A stretch of DNA of 64,000 nt from an uncultured Oscillospiraceae bacterium. Its GTDB lineage: Bacteria > Bacillota > Clostridia > Oscillospirales > Ruminococcaceae. Both the position numbers and the translations under genes were made by a program. The notes below the pieces were generated by a model. It did not search any database and had not been told where the DNA came from. It saw nothing but the letters and a program-made list of their open reading frames with translations. Every line of letters begins with the position of its first letter. Position 1 is the stretch's first letter. Positions 9,401-16,360 of the stretch are shown piece by piece. The stretch covers positions 62,001 through 126,000 of the forward strand of contig CAKSPD010000001.1 in the NCBI GenBank assembly GCA_934481385.1, written 5' to 3'.

Positions 9401-12294
9401 GTTCTGTTTTCAGGAGGTGTTTCAGAAAGCATAGCAGATATTATTTCAGCAGGAGTAAATGTTTTTCCGTAATAATCAGTAAAATTATGACTATCGGAGG
9501 AAATATAGAAATTTTCCGGAAAAAGATTTTCTTTAAAAATCTTTTCAAAAAATCCAACCCATTCTGAACCATATGATTCTGAAATTACAGCAAATGCAAG
9601 TTTGTCAGATGATTTTACTCTTTCCGATTTGATTTTTATAAATTCGCCAAGCTTTTTTACAGCCCGCTTATAGGTGCTTTCATTGATATTATCCTTCAAG
9701 GAAGGTGTGATAATTATAAATGTACATTCATCTTTGACATTTAAAATTACGGACTTGTTTTTGAATATTATCGTATTGATTTTAAAATAAACAAGTTCAA
9801 GTGTTTCACACTCAATAAAATATTTCTTTGAAAATCCTGATACAGCCTCTGATATAATTTCATAATGATTCATATAAACTGATACAGCAGAGGCATTTTC
9901 TGAAGGAAACGGACAGATTTTTAATGTATCTTTCTGACCTTTCAGGATATTAAGCTTTTTCTTTTTAATATCCTCCTTGTTTAAAACGTCAGCACCTTTC
10001 TGGGTTATAAAATAATATTTTTCATTTTCAGAATCGCCATTAATTTTTCCGAACATTCCTCTTGAATAGAAGAAACTGATTATTGCATCAACAGAATCAC
10101 TGTTGCATTTTCCTTTTTCAATAACAGCATCAAAAATAAATTTCATAACATCTTCTCTGAAAATGTTCATCTTTACAGTTCTCTGAGCGAAAAGTTTTAT
10201 AAACTCTGCATCTCTTTTAGCACCTTTCAGAAATTTGTTTATTTCTGAACTGCATTTCTGAACATCATATTTTTTTGATTCACTTCCGAATTCAACAGAA
10301 TATACTCTGTTTTCTGACGGTTCAGGAAGTATTCCTAATTCAGACGGCATAACAATCGGAACTTCCTGATTCCGTTGTTTAACAGGCTGTGGTTCAGGTT
10401 TTGTTTCAATAACGGATTCTTTTGGTTTTTCGTCAGTTTCTTCACATTCAGGTTCAGTTATTTCGGGTTCAGGAACAGTTTCTTCCGGTTCAGGAATAAT
10501 TTCCGCCGGTTCAGGAACAACTTCTTCCTGTTTATTCTTCCTGATATTCAAAATACATTTTTCAGCAAGGGCAGGTATTTCATCAGTTTCCATTTCAGAA
10601 CAAAGTTCCTGTGCCATACTGTCAGAACTTCTGAAAATCTCATTCCATTTATCAATAGTTTCAAGAGCCTCTGAAAAGAGATTTTTATTATAAAGAATTT
10701 CCGCCTTTTCTTTGATATAGATTAATTTCTTTTCAGAACTTTCTGCTTTGTCGATAAGTTTTTCAAGATATTCATTCATATCTTTTTCGCTGTCAAGTGC
10801 CTTGAATATATTAAAATATATTTCATTAAGTCTGTATTTATCAGATACACAGCAAGAATATTTATCAGCAAATTTTCTAAGGCTTTTGTAGTTCTGCATT
10901 TTATTTTCAATTTCAGCAAGAGATGAATAGAAATGAACAATATGAAAAAACATTTCTTCTTTCTGTTCATCACCATCACTGTTATAAAAAGAATAGAAAA
11001 AGCAGTCAAGAGCAGATTTATAATTTCCTGCATCAAAATATTTTTTTCCCATATTCGCCATAGCTTCAGGAGAAAATTCAATTTCCTGTACATTCAAAGC
11101 ACGCTGACCGTCCTTTGAAGTAAATGCAACACTTATCTTTGTAACATCTGTTTCAGAATCAGCAAGCTTTCCGGAAAGTACAGCCTGATTTATCATACTG
11201 CGGTTGAAAGTATATTTTTTCCCCGGATTGCTGAATGTACAGACTGAACATATAAGTCCGTTCACATCGAATATATGACCGAACATAACATTATTTGAAA
11301 ATTTGCTTATATCTGCACCAAATTCATAACGCTGTGAATTATAAAATTTTCCGAGAGATGAAAGCTTTGAATTTATATCTTCATCAGCATTGAATGAATT
11401 TTTTATATATAAAAGATAATCAAGTCCCTGTCCGCAGAGTTCAGAGAATGAATAATTCTTAATCAGTTCTGAAATATAGAATATATTATCAGTTTCAATA
11501 GAAGAACGTATGAGAATATACATAATATCTTCCGGACATTTATTATTGTTCTGAAGCTGATTATTTACAAAAAGAAACGAATTTAGAAGTGCTGATTTAT
11601 AATTACCCGAAATATAGGCATAAACAGCAACATTCCAGTAATCATCAGCAATTGCAAAAATTTCACATGCATTACTGAAATCCTGATTATAGGCATACAT
11701 AAATGCAAGAAGTTTCACAGCATTTATATTTTCACTGTATTCAGCAAAATATCTTTTAAATCCTGCAACAGCAGAAATACATTTTTCTCTGTCATTATTT
11801 TTATCGCCTGCCATAAAACTATTAAAATATTTTGTAACGATATTTTTTATATTTTTATCCTCTATGCCGTTATAAAGATTAACTATATAATCATGTTTTA
11901 TTTCAGGGATTTTAATATAATCATTGTTACTGAAAAATTCCGCTGATTCAGGAACTGTATAAACAATTACATTCTTTTCAGCCGTTTCTTCTTCAGGAAT
12001 GGTTTTTTCAATATCAGTGTTATCCGGCTGATTATCGGAAATATCAGTTCTATCCGGAATTTCACTTACTTCGGGAACAGAAATATTCTTCAGATTTTTA
12101 TTTTTCAGTATAAACGATTTTATTTCACTGTATTCTATAACTAAAAGCTCACCTTTTGAATTTAATATTTCGAGTGATTTTTTATGGTCATTTCCGGTAA
12201 CATATCCGGAAAATTTACGATTGTTGCCGTAAACAACTTTCACAAAATTATCTTCCTGCAAAGAGGACAACCTCAGAAATCTTAAACTTTTCAT
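6424..12294 (-). CDS. Giant (1,956 aa) helical-repeat protein of unknown function
   Basis: Not recognised as any named family. The order seen is: residues 1-65, a small beta-rich, possibly Sm-like domain (VKVVYGNNRKFSGYVTG); an acidic linker (70-120); a long helical, TPR-like region (about 130-600); a Pro/Glu linker of PEPE-type repeats (about 600-640); a winged-helix-like segment ending YYFITQKGADVL (about 680-790); an alpha/beta segment with hydrophobic strands such as CTFIIITP (about 820-980); more helices; a second alpha/beta segment with NTIVFVDYAFTEAERR (about 1680-1760); and a C-terminal winged-helix-like end (ADEIQLTAESYV). I see no Walker A motif, signal peptide or membrane segment, so it is a cytoplasmic non-ATPase. 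It has its own sigma-A promoter and AGGAGG six bases before ATG. The downstream partner carries an RNxxAH motif. Confidence 0.75.
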   Translation of the reverse strand: MKSLRFLRLSSLQEDNFVKVVYGNNRKFSGYVTGNDHKKSLEILNSKGELLVIEYSEIKSFILKNKNLKNISVPEVSEIPDRTDISDNQPDNTDIEKTIPEEETAEKNVIVYTVPESAEFFSNNDYIKIPEIKHDYIVNLYNGIEDKNIKNIVTKYFNSFMAGDKNNDREKCISAVAGFKRYFAEYSENINAVKLLAFMYAYNQDFSNACEIFAIADDYWNVAVYAYISGNYKSALLNSFLFVNNQLQNNNKCPEDIMYILIRSSIETDNIFYISELIKNYSFSELCGQGLDYLLYIKNSFNADEDINSKLSSLGKFYNSQRYEFGADISKFSNNVMFGHIFDVNGLICSVCTFSNPGKKYTFNRSMINQAVLSGKLADSETDVTKISVAFTSKDGQRALNVQEIEFSPEAMANMGKKYFDAGNYKSALDCFFYSFYNSDGDEQKEEMFFHIVHFYSSLAEIENKMQNYKSLRKFADKYSCCVSDKYRLNEIYFNIFKALDSEKDMNEYLEKLIDKAESSEKKLIYIKEKAEILYNKNLFSEALETIDKWNEIFRSSDSMAQELCSEMETDEIPALAEKCILNIRKNKQEEVVPEPAEIIPEPEETVPEPEITEPECEETDEKPKESVIETKPEPQPVKQRNQEVPIVMPSELGILPEPSENRVYSVEFGSESKKYDVQKCSSEINKFLKGAKRDAEFIKLFAQRTVKMNIFREDVMKFIFDAVIEKGKCNSDSVDAIISFFYSRGMFGKINGDSENEKYYFITQKGADVLNKEDIKKKKLNILKGQKDTLKICPFPSENASAVSVYMNHYEIISEAVSGFSKKYFIECETLELVYFKINTIIFKNKSVILNVKDECTFIIITPSLKDNINESTYKRAVKKLGEFIKIKSERVKSSDKLAFAVISESYGSEWVGFFEKIFKENLFPENFYISSDSHNFTDYYGKTFTPAEIISAMLSETPPENRTEDDDISETDEPDEEDESYCDFMNNSSENLPDSEDIKNQTVKMLCSKNYSSALTYLNAVSKMNEKYLPFYNLMSMALDNPAEDYIYTSGSIFDIPQPEQSDGTEMYEYCITACKLRALYYSDCHYDYSVNSFADDIKRSLPAEKYPELRTLADILCDFRKEFNIGMDSFSDYCMKDKLCAENGIQKIQAKAVELYKKYCNSKEGYISLRIKKYNSIIYSENEKLMNILDIVCKGDTERLSDVENFLSDNFIRKNGSISDERITEYIKDVWDESLERLKSERKTANQADELPSNVRNHSAHAIKNIACVLLEWIEFVVQGNQFTSYEKAYEKYQQKRETVLGILNELIMATDLSETALASVLNRTLRDICERMDGSYNPETRKYYYIDFLKDGFITLDENNIPDLSSTFCSLEGFSLIERIIRHTAEPYKSFEKRLEEIFGRNISDNDYGSGLIIYKYLSLNDRLPDGYSEKIEKIDEYFRFSEREILRLKNSFTENMELAECKGQFYQKESLKQLVLKIADIWYKKCCQSHNYGFYVKLIESLENMTAKKSEELKFSLDLKFEKLKNFYNISEQDCKKISSAIENCEYTVALSYMSLVAKGENLSCDDSFERDFFRDFWNRYSENYRKCTDEFICTDSSNLISSWISDKRGVCEKNVRELLEKLGWKNCNVVSAEKKSGVYERFSVTAENNVCPVSVFRNNFDVLCIFKYSDCKKLISDFEGARKNNTIVFVDYAFTEAERRHIAKEIKSDSRISKAFPIADRVTVSYLENCCSCADINNTFMLLTMPFAKFQPYEISESSDILSPVSSDEAEKFISLPMKYMGIYFEKPEIISLILADSDYCSEIINYWCHTVVESVCCEDLYNDMVSPPYVVTENHIKRIIGNRKFRNRIKNFFLDVLDKKSYLYIVVISHLCYVKNSEYGYTADEIQLTAESYVSSVSENNPDEILENLCNIGILVRGFENRYFFFRENFCNIIGSQEEIEDMLLKYME

Positions 12295-12327
12295 AAAATT
12301 CCTCCTAAAAAAATATTCAACATATTA

Positions 12328-12356
12328 ATTATACAATACTTTTGCATAAAATTCAA
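12328..12356 (-). promoter_or_regulatory. Sigma-A promoter of the giant-protein operon
   Basis: Minus strand: TTGAAT (12351-12356), 17 bp spacer, TATAAT (12328-12333). It lies 34 bases before the ATG and is divergent from the trkA-type promoter about 75 bp away. Confidence 0.75.
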
Positions 12357-12431
12357 TAGCTTTTGATATTTTTTATGAATAATTGCCAACTTAATATAAA
12401 ATAAATTAATCAATATGCATATTCATTTCTC

Positions 12432-12460
12432 TTGACAAAAAATTTCCAGTGTGATATAAT
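12432..12460 (+). promoter_or_regulatory. Consensus sigma-A promoter of the TrkA/KtrA gene
   Basis: TTGACA (12432-12437), 17 bp, TATAAT (12455-12460): a perfect match to both hexamers and ideal spacing. Start of transcription near 12467. Confidence 0.85.
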
Positions 12461-12496
12461 TCACATATCTTGAATATTAAAAGGAGATTTATGATA

Positions 12497-13147
12497 ATGA
12501 AATCCGTACTTGTTATTGGAATGGGACGATTCGGCAGACATCTCGCAAAAAGAATGCTTGACCTCGGAAATGATGTTATGATTGTTGATTCCAATGAAAA
12601 ACTTATTGAAGAACTTTCAGTCACTTTTGAAGATTCTCAGATTGGCGACTGCACTAATGAAAGTGTAATAAAATCACTTGGTGTTGACCAGTTTGACATA
12701 TGCTTTGTAACTATGGGAGAGGATTTTCAGTCATCACTTGTCATTACGTCACTTCTTAAAAAATACAATGCAAAATTTGTAATGGCAAAAGCCAATCAGG
12801 ATATTCAGGCTGACCTTCTTAAAAAAATAGGTGCTGATGAAATTGTATATCCTGAAAAAGAAACAGCAAACAGGCTTGCTGTAAGATACAATGCAAAAAA
12901 CGTATTTGATTATATACCGCTTACAAGTGAATTTTCACTTTATGAAATTCCGATAATACCGGATTGGGCAGGAAAAACCATATTTGATATTGATGTACGC
13001 AAAAAATACAAAGTAAATATCATTGCCGTAAAAAAAGGAAATACACTCCAGTCCCTTCCGGGAGCTGATTACAGATTCGATTTTGATGACCATATTGTTA
13101 TTATCGGGGCATCTGCTGATGTTTTCAAACTTACTTCCAAAACATAA
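12497..13147 (+). CDS. TrkA/KtrA family potassium uptake regulator
   Basis: Cytoplasmic gating subunit for a Trk/Ktr potassium channel. The RCK_N Rossmann domain is evident: VLVIGMGRFGRHLAKRM with the G-x-G-x-x-G dinucleotide loop and an acidic residue at the end of the second strand (IVDSN). The RCK_C domain fills about 135-217 (KTIFDIDVRKKYKVNIIAVKK). In related KtrA proteins RCK_C binds cyclic di-AMP; that is family knowledge, not visible here. I choose MKSVLVIG at 12497, ten bases after AAGGAG; ATG 12491 is too close. No channel subunit gene is adjacent, so its ktrB/trkH partner must be elsewhere. Confidence 0.92.
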   Translation: MKSVLVIGMGRFGRHLAKRMLDLGNDVMIVDSNEKLIEELSVTFEDSQIGDCTNESVIKSLGVDQFDICFVTMGEDFQSSLVITSLLKKYNAKFVMAKANQDIQADLLKKIGADEIVYPEKETANRLAVRYNAKNVFDYIPLTSEFSLYEIPIIPDWAGKTIFDIDVRKKYKVNIIAVKKGNTLQSLPGADYRFDFDDHIVIIGASADVFKLTSKT

Positions 13148-13181
13148 AAAAGGACAGACTTTAAAAGTCTGTCCTTTTTAT
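13145..13181. terminator. Bidirectional terminator
   Basis: Long perfect hairpin AGGACAGACTTT/AAAGTCTGTCCT class, with A run before and T run after, placed between the convergent TrkA-type and 3D-domain genes. It can serve both. Confidence 0.9.
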
Positions 13182-13195
13182 TACAGTTAATATCA

Positions 13196-13993
13196 TCATT
13201 CCTGAATTATGTAAACATCGGTATAATAACTGCCCTTTTCAAGAGCTTCTTCGTGGGAATCACAGAAAATATCGATTGTATCTCCTGAAAATCCTCCTCT
13301 GTCCTCGACAACATAAACATGACCGTCAATTTCAAGTTTTGTACCGAAATCAAAGGCACTTGATGCACTGACAGTACGTCCGGCAGTAGCATATTCTCCG
13401 CTTGCTGTAAGTCCTGTGTATTCACCACAGCAAATTGAGCATGCACAGTAATGTGTTATTTTAAATGTTCCGAGATAAATTCTTTCTCCGGAAGTTTCGC
13501 TGTCATCATCATACTGCCTGTCCGATTCCTCATAAAATTCACCGTCAGAAGAAATAACTACTGATGAACTTTTTTCATATTCTGATACAGGTATTTCATC
13601 ACTTTCAACTGTATAAACAATTTCAGGTGCAGTTGAAACAGTTGTCTGTGTTTCAGAAGTTGTTGTCTGCGTAGTAGAAGAAACTGTCTGTGTAGTAGTT
13701 GTTGTTGATGAAGTTACAGTTGTTGCTGATGAAGCTGAAGTTGAAGAAGTAACAACTGATGCAGTAGTTGTCGTAGTTACAGTTGTAGCTGTGGTTGCAG
13801 AAGTTACTGAAGAAACAGTTGTTGTAACAGAAGGAACTGTGCCGTTCACAGAATAAAACGCAGTTTCTGTTGCTGTACTGTTTTCAGGCATAAGATAAGC
13901 AAATGAAACAAGTGTAGCAAGAATAACGGAAATTATTCCGAGCATCTGAAACCCTCTTTCATTTGATTTCTTAAGTTTGAATTTTTTGTTCAT
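13196..13993 (-). CDS. Secreted 3D-domain protein with Thr/Ser-rich linker
   Basis: Likely cell-wall enzyme of the 3D (MltA/YabE/YuiC-like) group, which cleaves or binds peptidoglycan. 265 residues: basic N-terminus with one hydrophobic segment (about 15-37, signal anchor), a long Thr/Ser/Val linker of repeated TTT and SS units (about 40-130), an acidic region, then the 3D domain at the C-terminus. In that domain I see the three aspartates: VVEDRGG, GDTIDIFCDS. A CACSICCGEYTG cysteine cluster precedes it. Terminator-flanked single gene with its own promoter and a 5' leader carrying a hairpin. Confidence 0.85.
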   Translation of the reverse strand: MNKKFKLKKSNERGFQMLGIISVILATLVSFAYLMPENSTATETAFYSVNGTVPSVTTTVSSVTSATTATTVTTTTTASVVTSSTSASSATTVTSSTTTTTQTVSSTTQTTTSETQTTVSTAPEIVYTVESDEIPVSEYEKSSSVVISSDGEFYEESDRQYDDDSETSGERIYLGTFKITHYCACSICCGEYTGLTASGEYATAGRTVSASSAFDFGTKLEIDGHVYVVEDRGGFSGDTIDIFCDSHEEALEKGSYYTDVYIIQE

Positions 13994-14025
13994 TTTTTAA
14001 AACTCTCTTTCTTTAGTTTCCGGAA

Positions 14026-14062
14026 AGCTGTCGAAAAATCGACAGTTCCTTTTTAATGCTTA
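14026..14062 (-). promoter_or_regulatory. Hairpin in the 5' leader of the 3D-domain gene
   Basis: CTGTCGA/TCGACAG stem with an A-rich loop and outer GGAA/TTCC pairs, lying between the promoter and the ribosome binding site of the minus-strand gene. On the minus strand no T run follows, so it is a leader structure rather than a terminator. I could not match it to a known riboswitch. Confidence 0.5.
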
Positions 14063-14079
14063 TGAATGAGATATATTTA

Positions 14080-14108
14080 ATATTACTGTCATTGGCACTC
14101 AAAGTCAA
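14080..14108 (-). promoter_or_regulatory. Sigma-A promoter of the 3D-domain gene
   Basis: Minus strand TTGACT (14103-14108), 17 bp, TAATAT (14080-14085). The leader to the ATG is about 80 nt. Confidence 0.65.
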
Positions 14109-14180
14109 GGAAATTAATCCAATTTTGACTTTTTGCACATATTTTATCATAAATTCAGTCTAAAATCTATCTATGGTGTA

Positions 14181-14209
14181 TTGAAAATTTAAACAATATA
14201 TGGTATAAT
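14181..14209 (+). promoter_or_regulatory. Sigma-A promoter of the moxR operon
   Basis: TTGAAA (14181-14186), 17 bp ending TGG, TATAAT (14204-14209), followed by a CGGAGG ribosome site before the ATG at 14244. Confidence 0.78.
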
Positions 14210-14243
14210 ATTCTTGTTATAAGAAATCGGAGGAAATTTTTAA

Positions 14244-15173
14244 ATGAACAACAGAACAAAATTACTTGCTGATTCAATTTCAAAGGTTATTGTCGGCAAA
14301 AATGAAACTATCAATAAAATTATAATCTCTCTGCTCTGTGAAGGACATGTACTCCTTGAGGACGTTCCGGGTGTCGGAAAAACCCAGCTTGTAACGGCTC
14401 TTTCACGCTCTGTCGGAGGAAAATTCAACAGAATACAGCTTACGCCTGATATAATGCCGTCGGATATTGTCGGCTTTTCAGTTGTTGATTCAAAGACGGG
14501 AAATTTCATCTATCGTGAAGGTGCTGCAATGTGCAACTTTCTGCTTGCTGATGAAATAAACCGTGCATCACCGAAAGTTCAGTCCGCACTTCTTGAAATT
14601 ATGGAAGAATACCAGATAAGCATTGACGGTCAGACTCATAAACTTCCTAAACCCTTTATGGTTATGGCTACACAGAATCCTATTGAAACATATGGAACAT
14701 ATCATCTCCCTGAAGCTCAGATGGACAGATTTTTTATGAAACTCTCAATGGACTATCCGTCAAATTCAGAGGAAGTAAAAATACTTGAACGCACTGAATA
14801 TGATAATCCAATAAAAAATATTGCTGATACTGTTCTAACCGGCAGTGATATTATACAAATGCAGTCGGAAGTCAAAAAGATAAGGACTTCTCCTGAAATT
14901 AAAAATTATATAGTAAAAATAGCTGATATGACAAGAAATGACCCTAATACTGCACTCGGTGTGAGTCCGAGAGGAAGTATTGCACTTCATAAAGGTTCAA
15001 AGGCATCAGCATATATGTATGAACGTGAATATGTTATTCCTGATGACGTGAAAAATATTGCTGTTTCGGTTCTCTCACACCGTATCATACTTTCACCGCA
15101 GGGTAAAAATAATTTCCATACACCTGAAAATTATATATCAGAAATTCTTAAAAAGGCGGAGATTCCTGTATGA
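14244..15173 (+). CDS. MoxR-family AAA+ ATPase
   Basis: Chaperone-like AAA+ ATPase, 309 residues, cytoplasmic. Walker A is DVPGVGKTQL (near 42), Walker B LLADEINRASPK (near 103), sensor 1 MVMATQNP (near 140) and the family box PEAQMDRFFMKL follows. It opens an operon with a DUF58 protein (4-base ATGA overlap) and a transglutaminase-like membrane protein. This trio is widespread; MoxR is thought to help assemble or activate partners containing VWA-like domains, of which DUF58 is one. Confidence 0.95.
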   Translation: MNNRTKLLADSISKVIVGKNETINKIIISLLCEGHVLLEDVPGVGKTQLVTALSRSVGGKFNRIQLTPDIMPSDIVGFSVVDSKTGNFIYREGAAMCNFLLADEINRASPKVQSALLEIMEEYQISIDGQTHKLPKPFMVMATQNPIETYGTYHLPEAQMDRFFMKLSMDYPSNSEEVKILERTEYDNPIKNIADTVLTGSDIIQMQSEVKKIRTSPEIKNYIVKIADMTRNDPNTALGVSPRGSIALHKGSKASAYMYEREYVIPDDVKNIAVSVLSHRIILSPQGKNNFHTPENYISEILKKAEIPV

Positions 15174-16354
15174 AAGAACAGTTCAATCCAAGTCTGAAAA
15201 AAAGCAGGGCAAATATATTTAAAAATATATTCGGAATATGCTTTATATGGTTTCTGATTTTTATATTCACATTCTATATTGACGGTGAAACAGGTATGAT
15301 TCTTATATATTTTGCACTGTTTTCAGCAGTTGTTTCAGATTTGACTGCACAATTCGCACGAAAAAGAATAAAAATAAGCTTTTCATGTGATGAATATGTG
15401 CATAAAGGCGAAAAACTCAGAGTAAAAGTAAATGCTGAAAAGGTTGGAAAACTTCCGCTTGCATTTGCTGACCTGTTCATTGTAACGGGTGAGGCTCTCG
15501 GAGGCGAGGAAAAACATTTCAGATTTTCAATTGCTCTCAGAAATTCCGAAAGCTTTGAATTTGAAATTGATGCCCTGACAGGCGGTAACAGTAAAATATA
15601 TATCAGCAATGTTTTTTCATCAGGATTTTTCGGAATTGCTTCATATAAAACAGAAATTCCGATGCAGTTAAAAAATATCGGAATTATCCCTGATATTCCG
15701 GAAATCAGTTCTTCAAACTCTCTGTTCCGTGCCATAAATGATACAGTAATTACAAGTGATGATGAAGAACAGGATTCTCCTCTTTCATTTTCAGCAAATT
15801 CAGTTGCCGGATATGAACACCGTGAATATATTCAGGGTGATTCCCTGAAAAGAGTCAACTGGAAACTTTCCTCAAAACGCAATAAACTTATGGTCAGGCT
15901 TGATGAAGCATCAGCATCAGTTCAGCCGACTGTAATAATAGACCTTTGTCATAAAAATATACTTAATCAGGAAAAAAATATTCAGGGGGCTTTTGCACTT
16001 CTTTCACTTTTTATAAAACAGGGTATTGCCTGCAAAGTCTGTTTCAGAACAGAAAACAACGATTTACAGTATTTTACTGCTGAAAGTGAAGAATCACTCA
16101 ACAATATTCTTATGACAGTTCTCATAACTCCGCCTGAAAATATAACACACTTTGATGAAAGTATCTTTCTTTCTGAAAAAACATGTGCATATCTTGTATT
16201 TTCAGCCGAAATTCCCGAAAAGCTTATAAATTCTGATTTTGTAAAAGCTAATAAGGATACTGTTCATTTTATTGTTGCTGATGAAAATATATCATCAGGC
16301 TATACCGTAAATATATGGCATCTCGATTCAGAAAACTGTTTCAGAAAGGTGTGA
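15170..16354 (+). CDS. DUF58 (VWA-like) membrane protein
   Basis: 394 residues. Two membrane helices near the N-terminus (about 20-55), then an extracellular or cytoplasmic beta-rich region and the DUF58 core with its signature YIQGDSLKRVNWKLSSKRNKLMV (positions about 218-240; R-x-I/V-N-W-K). After this comes a Rossmann-like segment (TVIIDLCHKN) resembling the MIDAS start of von Willebrand A folds. It overlaps the moxR gene by 4 bases and ends 6 bases before the transglutaminase gene, so the three are translationally coupled. Role of the family is unproven. Confidence 0.9.
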   Translation: MKEQFNPSLKKSRANIFKNIFGICFIWFLIFIFTFYIDGETGMILIYFALFSAVVSDLTAQFARKRIKISFSCDEYVHKGEKLRVKVNAEKVGKLPLAFADLFIVTGEALGGEEKHFRFSIALRNSESFEFEIDALTGGNSKIYISNVFSSGFFGIASYKTEIPMQLKNIGIIPDIPEISSSNSLFRAINDTVITSDDEEQDSPLSFSANSVAGYEHREYIQGDSLKRVNWKLSSKRNKLMVRLDEASASVQPTVIIDLCHKNILNQEKNIQGAFALLSLFIKQGIACKVCFRTENNDLQYFTAESEESLNNILMTVLITPPENITHFDESIFLSEKTCAYLVFSAEIPEKLINSDFVKANKDTVHFIVADENISSGYTVNIWHLDSENCFRKV

Positions 16355-16360
16355 AAATAT

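Noticed and set aside
13600-13870. Repetitive GTT/ACA-rich tract that looks like a DNA repeat array
   Set aside because: It is the Thr/Ser/Val-rich linker of the secreted 3D-domain protein, in frame and irregular; not a CRISPR or satellite.
13994-14080. Cyclic-di-nucleotide riboswitch upstream of the 3D-domain gene
   Set aside because: Cell-wall hydrolase leaders often carry one, but this leader is too short and lacks the conserved blocks; only a simple hairpin is visible.
15274-15735. Minus-strand open frame of 153 codons over the DUF58 gene
   Set aside because: Shadow of a clear family member; no promoter or ribosome site.
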